This document shows positions 59,283 through 64,000 of a DNA stretch of 64,000 nt, in pieces. The notes beneath the pieces were generated by a model. The model saw nothing but the letters and a program-made list of their open reading frames with translations, was not told where the DNA came from and did no database searches. Within the stretch, counting starts at the first letter, position 1. Each line of letters opens with the position of its first letter. Source of the DNA: Microtetraspora sp. NBRC 13810 (lineage in GTDB: Bacteria; Actinomycetota; Actinomycetes; Streptosporangiales; Streptosporangiaceae); NCBI RefSeq assembly GCF_030268685.1, contig NZ_BSRQ01000024.1:62001-126000 (forward strand), read 5' to 3'. The translations under genes were made by a program, and so were the position numbers.

Positions 59283-59425
59283 CCGACACCCCCGATGACC
59301 CCGACGACCGCGCCCCGTTCATCGCCCCCGCTCCGAAGCGCTGGCTGTGCTGCCACTGCGGAGGAACCGGCGTCGACAGCCACAGCCAGACCTGCGAGCA
59401 CTGCGAGGGCCTCGGCTTCAGCTGA
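59279..59425 (+). CDS. Small zinc-finger protein (DnaJ-type CxxCxGxG)
   Basis: 48 residues from GTG 59279. A proline/acidic lead-in, then CHCGGTG and CEHCEGLG, two CxxCxGxG motifs making one DnaJ-type zinc centre. Common as a stand-alone small gene before repSA in AICEs. Likely binds protein or nucleic acid; role unknown. Confidence 0.7.
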   Translation: MTDTPDDPDDRAPFIAPAPKRWLCCHCGGTGVDSHSQTCEHCEGLGFS

Positions 59426-59529
59426 GAGTCCTCAGCGCCCCCGGCGTGACCACACATCCGCCAAGACGTCCGCCACGTCGGGGGCCATCCCACACCGAAC
59501 ATCCACAGCCCGGAAGGGACACCCCCATC

Positions 59530-60906
59530 ATGCCAAGCACCTACGCGGTAGCCGGGATGATCACCCGGCTCCACGACCCCCAATACGCCCGCTGGGCCTC
59601 CCAGATCCGCCGGACCGGCGGCTGCCGACAGCCCATCCACCTGCGTGGCCACGTCCACCACGTCGACCCCACCACCGGCAAGCGCCTGCACAGCTACAGC
59701 ACCGCAGGCGAACCCGACGGCATTCTGCGACTGCCCTGCAAGACCCGTCGCGCGACTCGCTGTCCCTCCTGCGCCGAGACCTACCGCTCCGACACCTATC
59801 AACTCGTCCGCGCCGGCCTCGTCGGCGGCAAGGGCGTCCCCGCCTCGGTCACCGCCCACCCCTGCCTTTTCGTCACCCTCACCGCCCCCTCCTTCGGCAC
59901 CGTCCACACCCGCCGAGAGAAGAACGGCACCGTCCAGCCCTGCCACGCCCGACGAGACGCGACCACCTGCCCGCACGGACGCGTCATGTCCTGCACCGCC
60001 CGGCACGGAGCCGACGAATCGTGCCTCGGAGAACCGCTGTGCCCGGAGTGCTACGACTACGCGGGCAGCGTGCTGTTCAACGCCATGTCCCCGGAACTGT
60101 GGCGCCGCTTCACCGAAGCCCTGCGCCGGCGCATCGCCAAGAACGCCGGACTGACGCAACGGGAGCTGCGCGAGCAGGCCGTCATCTCCTTCGCCAAAGT
60201 CGCCGAGTACCAGCGGCGCGGGGTTGTCCACTTCCACGCCGTGATCCGGGTCGACGGTCCCGAGGGGCCGATCACCACTCCGCCGGCCTGGGCGACGGCC
60301 GACCTGATGACCGACGCCGTACAACACGCCGCCTCCGCCGTTGCGGTCACCGTCCCCGCAGTACCCGGTGAACCCACCCGGGCCTTCAGCTGGGGAACCC
60401 AACTCGACGTACGCCAAATCACCCTGAACGGTGACCTCACTGACCAGGCCGTAGCCGCTTACATCGCCAAGTACGCCACCAAAGCCGCCGAATGCGTCGG
60501 CACCCTGGACCGGCGCATCAACCCCCTCGACGACCTGAGCGCGCTCCCGATCCGCGACCATGCCCGACGCCTTATCGCCGAGTGCATGCGCCTGGGCGCC
60601 CTCGACGAGCTGACCGAGTTCCGGCTCATCAAATGGGCGAACATGCTGGGCTTCCGCGGCCACTTCGCAACGAAGAGCCGTCGCTACTCCACCACCATGG
60701 GCAAGCTCCGTGAAGCACGCGCCGAACACGTACGCCGTGAGCAGGTCACCGCAGGATGGCTCCCTCTCTTCGACGAGGACACCGTTCTAGTGATCTCCCA
60801 TTGGGAGTACGTCGGAAAGGGCCTGTCGGTCGGTGACGCGCTTCTCGCCGCCGCGTTGACCGGAAGACCTCTGCTCCCGCCCTCGGTGCCCGGGGGAGGT
60901 GTCTGA
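59530..60906 (+). CDS. repSA: Replication initiator RepSA
   Basis: 458 residues from ATG 59530. Rolling-circle-type initiator of AICEs: an N-terminal cysteine-rich region (TRRATRCPSCAETYRSDTY, CPECYDYAG), the metal-binding HUH motif in VVHFHAVIRVDG (about residue 234), and the catalytic tyrosine region AAYIAKYATKAAE (about residues 309-316). The C-terminus holds ITHWEYVGKG-like VISHWEYVGKG. It nicks the element's double-strand origin in excised circles. Its stop overlaps xis. Confidence 0.92.
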   Translation: MPSTYAVAGMITRLHDPQYARWASQIRRTGGCRQPIHLRGHVHHVDPTTGKRLHSYSTAGEPDGILRLPCKTRRATRCPSCAETYRSDTYQLVRAGLVGGKGVPASVTAHPCLFVTLTAPSFGTVHTRREKNGTVQPCHARRDATTCPHGRVMSCTARHGADESCLGEPLCPECYDYAGSVLFNAMSPELWRRFTEALRRRIAKNAGLTQRELREQAVISFAKVAEYQRRGVVHFHAVIRVDGPEGPITTPPAWATADLMTDAVQHAASAVAVTVPAVPGEPTRAFSWGTQLDVRQITLNGDLTDQAVAAYIAKYATKAAECVGTLDRRINPLDDLSALPIRDHARRLIAECMRLGALDELTEFRLIKWANMLGFRGHFATKSRRYSTTMGKLREARAEHVRREQVTAGWLPLFDEDTVLVISHWEYVGKGLSVGDALLAAALTGRPLLPPSVPGGGV

Positions 60907-61100
60907 TGCCTCGGCACGATGACAAGCTCCTCACCCTGCCCGAAGTGCTGGAGGAGTTGAACGGCATCTCGCGCCGCACCTTCTACCGGTGGCGTGAACT
61001 CGGCAAGGCGCCCGCCTGCATCCAGTACCCCAATGACGAGCTGCGTGTCCGGCGGAGCGACCTCGAAGCATGGCTCGACTCGCTGCGGGAGGCGTCATGA
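60906..61100 (+). CDS. xis: Excisionase (Xis), MerR-type helix-turn-helix
   Basis: 64 residues; ATG overlaps the repSA TGA. KLLTLPEVLEELNGISRRTFYRWRELGKAPACIQYPNDELRVRRSDLEAWLDSL is a winged-helix recombination directionality factor. It bends attachment-site DNA so that Int excises the element. ATGA overlap with int makes the three genes one coupled unit. Confidence 0.93.
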   Translation: MPRHDDKLLTLPEVLEELNGISRRTFYRWRELGKAPACIQYPNDELRVRRSDLEAWLDSLREAS

Positions 61101-61795
61101 TCACCAGCTATGACGTGCGCTTCTGGGAAGTCCGCCGGAACCGGTCGAGCAAGACGCCGTCATTCGAGGCGCGTTGGAAGGTCGGGAGTAAGCCGAAGTC
61201 CAAGACCTTCCGGACCAAGGCACTGGCTGAGAACTTCCTGTCCGACCTTCGCCAGGCGGCCAAGAAGGGAGAGGCGTTCGACCTCGCCACCGGACTGCCG
61301 GTCTCGATGTTGTCCGCGGAGCTTGAGCCCTCCGGGCCGTCCTTCCTGGAGTTCGCGCAGTCGTACGCGGTCGGCCGATGGCGGCGGACGGCTCCTCGAA
61401 CGCGGGAGACCGAGGCTTACGCTCTGTTGTCGCTCGTCCCGGCATTGGTTGCGGACGTTCCGGATCGACCGGAGGTCGACGAACTACGACACGTGTTGCG
61501 GAATCACGTGTTGCTCCCCGAGAACCGGAGAGGGGAACTGAACCGTAGGCAGGCAACGGTGCTGCGGTGGCTTGAGAAGGCATCCCTTCCATTGGTCGAC
61601 CTCCAAGAGGCTCACGTCGTCAGGGGCGCGCTCGATGCCGTCTCGTCCACCTTCGACGGCAAGGAAGCGGCGGCCAATACGGTGCGGCGTAAGCGGGCGA
61701 TCTTTCACCACCTTCTGGAGCTGGCGGTAGAGCAGAAGGTGTTCACGGCCAACCCCCTGCACGAGATCAAATGGAAGCCACCCAAGGCCGTCACT

Positions 61796-62710
61796 GAGCC
61801 TTTTTCATCCTGGCGGTAGAGGTGCTGATCACGACATGATCGCAGGTCGGGGGTTCGCCTGAAGACGTAGTAGAGCCCCTGGTAGACGGGTTGATCACCA
61901 CAATCTGTCCGTCACCACCAGGAGCTCTGGGTGCTGTTCTACCGTGCCTCGGTCGATTTGTCGCGTTCAACGCTGAACTACGTGGCCGGGCTGATCCGCC
62001 GGCACCGCAAGGCGATCGGATCGACCTGGCGGCTGCTCAACCCCGGACAGCAAGCGCTGCCGGTACTGGTCCACCTGCGCAAGGGCGAGACCTTCGACGA
62101 GCTCGGAGCCGGTTTCGGCCTGTCAACGGCGACGGCGTGGCGGTACGTACAGGAGACGGTGATGCTGCTGTCGGCCCGCTCGCCCAAGCTCGGGCAGGCC
62201 CTGCGCAAGGCCGGCAAGGACGGGCTTCACTACCTGGTGCTGGACGGCACGCTCATCCGTACCGATCGGATCAAGGCCGACCGCCCCTACTTCTCCGGCA
62301 AGCATCGCGTGCACGGGATGAACGTCCAGGTCATCGCCTCGCCTAGCGGGACGATCGTGTGGACCTCGGGTGCGCTGCCGGGAAAGACGCATGATCTGAG
62401 TGCGGCCCGGATCTGGGGCATCCTGCGTGCGTTGGAACATGCTGGGATCGTCGTCCTGGCGGACAAGGGCTACCAAGGAGCCGAACGCCCGGTCATCACT
62501 CCGTACAAGGGCAGGAACAAGCCCGAGCCGCAGAAACAGGCCAATCGGTCACACGCTCGCCTTCGCGGCCCGGGTGAGCGTGCGAACGCCCAGCTCAAGA
62601 GCTGGCGGATCCTCCGCAAGCTCCGATGTAGCCCCGGCAAAGCCGGACACCTATGCAAGGCCATCGCTGTCCTTCAGAACCACCGGCTTGCCCACGGATG
62701 AAAAAGGCTC
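61796..62710 (+). mobile_element. IS5-family (ISL2 group) insertion sequence, 915 bp
   Basis: Perfect 15-base inverted repeats: GAGCCTTTTTCATCC at 61796-61810 and its complement at 62696-62710. Three-base direct repeats ACT flank it (61793-61795 and 62711-62713), the ANT type known for the ISL2 group. One transposase gene inside. It lies within the AICE integrase. The short length, exact repeats and duplicated target indicate a recent, intact insertion. Confidence 0.93.
61931..62701 (+). CDS. IS5-family transposase (DDE_Tnp_4)
   Basis: 256 residues from GTG 61931, preceded by CCAGGAGC. N-terminal helix-turn-helix: RKGETFDELGAGFGLSTATAWRYVQETV. DDE residues: YLVLDGTLIRTDRI, VVLADKGYQGAE and GPGERANAQLKSWRILRKLRC. 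Its stop codon lies inside the right inverted repeat (the TGA of GGATGA). Intact and probably active. Confidence 0.92.
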   Translation: MLFYRASVDLSRSTLNYVAGLIRRHRKAIGSTWRLLNPGQQALPVLVHLRKGETFDELGAGFGLSTATAWRYVQETVMLLSARSPKLGQALRKAGKDGLHYLVLDGTLIRTDRIKADRPYFSGKHRVHGMNVQVIASPSGTIVWTSGALPGKTHDLSAARIWGILRALEHAGIVVLADKGYQGAERPVITPYKGRNKPEPQKQANRSHARLRGPGERANAQLKSWRILRKLRCSPGKAGHLCKAIAVLQNHRLAHG

Positions 62711-63405
62711 ACTGTCGTCGACCCTCGTACGGTGGTCAACCCAGCTCAGGCGAAGGAACTCCTGGCCGCGGTGCCCAAGGTCGGTCGTACCAGGGGCGTA
62801 CGACTCAGGGCCATGTTCGCGTGTATCTACTATGCGGGACTGCGGCCGGAGGAGGCCGCGGACCTTCGCCTGAAGAACTGCACCCTGCCCGAATCGGGAT
62901 GGGGTCAGATCATCCTTGAGAAAGCCCGACCGCAGGCGAACAAGCGGTGGACCAACTCGGGGCAGACCCACGAATCTCGCAGCCTCAAGCATCGGGCGAA
63001 GAAGGAGACCAGAGAGATTCCCATCCCGCCTGTTCTGGTCGCCATCCTTCGCGAGCACATCAACGCCTACGGCACCGAGGACGACGGCCGGCTGTTCCGC
63101 ACGACCAAGGGCGGTTCCTACTCCAGTTCGGCATGCTCCTACGTATGGCAGGAGGCTCGGGCCCTCGCCTTCACTGATGAGCAAGTAAAGTCACCGCTTG
63201 CCGCCCGGCTCTATGACCTGCGGCACGCTGCCCTGTCTCTCTGGCTCAACGCAGGCGTACCGGCTACCGAGGTGGCCAAACGAGCCGGCCACAGCGTGGA
63301 GGTTCTCCACCGGGTATACGCCAAGTGCATGGAGGGCCAGCAGGAACGGACGAACGGAAAGATCAGCAGCGCTCTCGACGAGTGATCGCTATAGATGCTT
63401 CCCCC

Positions 63406-63429
63406 AGGCCCCGGCATAGGTCGGGGCCT
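63406..63429. terminator. Bidirectional terminator between int and the NUDIX gene
   Basis: Perfect 8-bp stem AGGCCCCG (63406-63413) and CGGGGCCT (63422-63429) with an 8-base loop, 20 bases after the integrase stop. It overlaps the NUDIX stop codon, so it serves both convergent genes. There is no long T-run. Confidence 0.65.
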
Positions 63430-63905
63430 CAGCCTATGTGTGGCTTACCTGTTCCTTCGAGGAAGTGACTGATCCGTAGGCGCATTGACCCATCCATTGG
63501 TAATGAGTAGATCTCATCCCGCGGCACCCAGCGCACCTCTCGGGATTCGTCGCTCGGCGTCGGCTCTCCGCCGACGGCTCGACCGGTGAGCACGATGGAA
63601 AACTCCTGGCGGGCTTCGCCGTTGCTGGTGTAGAGAATCACATGCTTGGGGTCGGTGTACGTCCCGACAAGGCCGGTGATCTCGCACCTGATCCCGGTTT
63701 CCTCCAACGTCTCCCGGATCGCTGCCTCGGGCAAGGACTCACCCAGGTCGATCGCGCCACCGGGGACAGCCCAGTTGCCATTGTCGCTGCGGCGGATCAT
63801 CAAGATCTTACCTGTCTTGTTGATGACCACGACGTTTACTGACGGGACCAGGCTGTTGGACTCAGGCGCAGCGGGGTCGTCATAGAAGTCGATTCGGGCG
63901 CTCAC
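63429..63905 (-). CDS. NUDIX hydrolase
   Basis: 158 residues from GTG 63905. Nudix box GGAIDLGESLPEAAIRETLEETGI (GX5EX7REUXEEXGU, complete) with the preceding KILMIRRSDNGNWAVPGG strand. Hydrolyses a nucleoside diphosphate linked to another group, in the cytoplasm. In pSAM2 the pif gene for a NUDIX protein inhibits redundant transfer between cells carrying the element; position at the end of an AICE makes that the leading idea here. It reads leftward and converges on int. Confidence 0.9.
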   Translation of the reverse strand: MSARIDFYDDPAAPESNSLVPSVNVVVINKTGKILMIRRSDNGNWAVPGGAIDLGESLPEAAIRETLEETGIRCEITGLVGTYTDPKHVILYTSNGEARQEFSIVLTGRAVGGEPTPSDESREVRWVPRDEIYSLPMDGSMRLRISHFLEGTGKPHIG

Positions 63906-63982
63906 GCTCGGGACTCTACTGTCATTGTGTTGGTGCGGGACCGTCTTCTAAAAGGATTCGGAAGCGTTTGATTGGAGCTTCG

Positions 63983-64000
63983 ATGACCGATTCTCGCTCA
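63983..64000 (+). CDS. Possible start of a further gene, cut by the window end
   Basis: ATG 63983 with GGAGC about 5 bases upstream opens MTDSRS and is still open at the last base. The 78 bases between the NUDIX start and this ATG are A/T-richer and could carry divergent promoters. Nothing can be said of the product. Confidence 0.35.

Larger units (their letters stand above)
61097..63385 (+). pseudogene. int: Tyrosine integrase, interrupted by an ISL2-type insertion
   Basis: The N-terminal part (61097-61795, 233 codons) has the AP2-like arm-binding start (FWEVRRNRSSKTPSFEARWKVGSKPKSKTFRTKALAENFL) and the core-binding SAM-like region. The catalytic part resumes at 62714: VVNPAQAKELLAAVPK, first Arg in YYAGLRPEEAADL, LYDLRHAALSLWLNAGVPATEVAKRAGHSVEVLHRVYAKCM with the RHxxL/HxxR box and nucleophile Tyr. 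Deleting the IS and one copy of ACT joins KAVT to VVDPRT in frame and gives 456 residues. So the gene is disabled by insertion only. The catalytic half is open from GTG 62732, but without its DNA-binding arm. Confidence 0.92.
50750..64000. mobile_element. pSAM2-like integrative and conjugative element (AICE), right end not in window
   Basis: Left boundary is the tRNA-Arg 3' half at 50750-50796. Inside are the hallmark genes of an AICE in the usual order: GntR/KorSA-type regulators, SCO3933-family gene, FtsK-like Tra translocase, DUF2637 spread gene, RepSA, Xis and Int, all of the transfer and replication genes reading rightward with short gaps or overlaps. The integrase is interrupted by an IS. 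A NUDIX gene follows, recalling the pif gene of pSAM2. An intact tRNA-Arg is expected beyond base 64000. Confidence 0.8.

Noticed and set aside
61085-61100. Start of integrase at an earlier GTG (61070) inside xis
   Set aside because: ATG 61097 overlaps the xis stop as ATGA, the coupling seen in other AICEs, and the extra residues show no family match.
63386-63428. Attachment site (attR) directly after int
   Set aside because: No bases matching the tRNA-Arg 3' end occur there; the palindrome is a terminator between convergent genes.

Overview
The window is high-GC, densely packed DNA from a filamentous actinomycete. The gas-vesicle operon of actinobacterial type, the XRE(DUF5753)/DUF397 pair, HAAS/PadR pair, spore-associated-protein-like exoprotein and a pSAM2-like integrative element (AICE) all fit that, and the gene set looks most like the Streptosporangiales. 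The genus is inferred, not proven.

Layout. 1-1016: the 5' part of a DHA2-type MFS exporter with a strong operator-like palindrome upstream. 1258-6729: a ten-gene gas-vesicle operon (gvpY-Z-A-F-G-O-J-L-S-K order) with many overlaps; GvpY and GvpZ both end in acidic-then-arginine-rich tails and GvpZ carries a run of tetrapeptide repeats. 6743-7508: a TPP riboswitch whose closing helix covers the ribosome binding site of tenA. 7513-7992: a SapA-like secreted protein. 8201-16808: an apparent cell-wall recycling operon (dipeptide-type ABC importer, double GNAT, MurQ etherase, serine hydrolase). 17071-21446: an orphan histidine kinase, Pgi and a PadR/HAAS pair. 21552-24820: a small accessory patch (membrane protein, Phd-like antitoxin, unknown gene, XRE and DUF397 genes) with several operator-like repeats.

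25135-28543 holds a two-component system transcribed after a serine-hydrolase lipoprotein gene that is split by a frameshift. 28761-31506 holds a CxE/CxxC deaminase-like protein, an amidohydrolase remnant and an ABC exporter. 31555-34692 is a PLD-SF2 helicase-DUF3427 protein, a likely defence gene. 34748-44409 is ordinary chromosome: LuxR regulator, FAD oxidoreductase, CHRD protein, methyltransferase, quinone oxidoreductase, DUF2306 protein, NarL-type two-component system and class III aminotransferase. 44761-48296 has a Ser/Thr kinase with a PQQ-type propeller and a ScoMcrA-like type IV restriction enzyme predicted to recognise phosphorothioated DNA. 48681-50490 is IS debris: an IS3 element with a broken orfB, an older IS3 orfA remnant, and a truncated frameshifted copy of the restriction-enzyme HNH domain.

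50750 to beyond 64000: an integrative element. Its left edge is a 3' half of tRNA-Arg(CCT), still followed by its own terminator. Just inside lie a low-GC PDDEXK-like gene, two GntR regulators, an unusual P-loop kinase pair, a SCO3933-family protein, an FtsK-type Tra translocase, a DUF2637 spread protein, RepSA, Xis and an integrase. The integrase is cut by an ISL2-type IS5-family element with perfect 15-bp inverted repeats and an ACT target duplication; removing the insertion restores a 456-residue reading frame, so the element is probably stranded unless the IS is lost. A NUDIX gene follows; the right end is not in the window.
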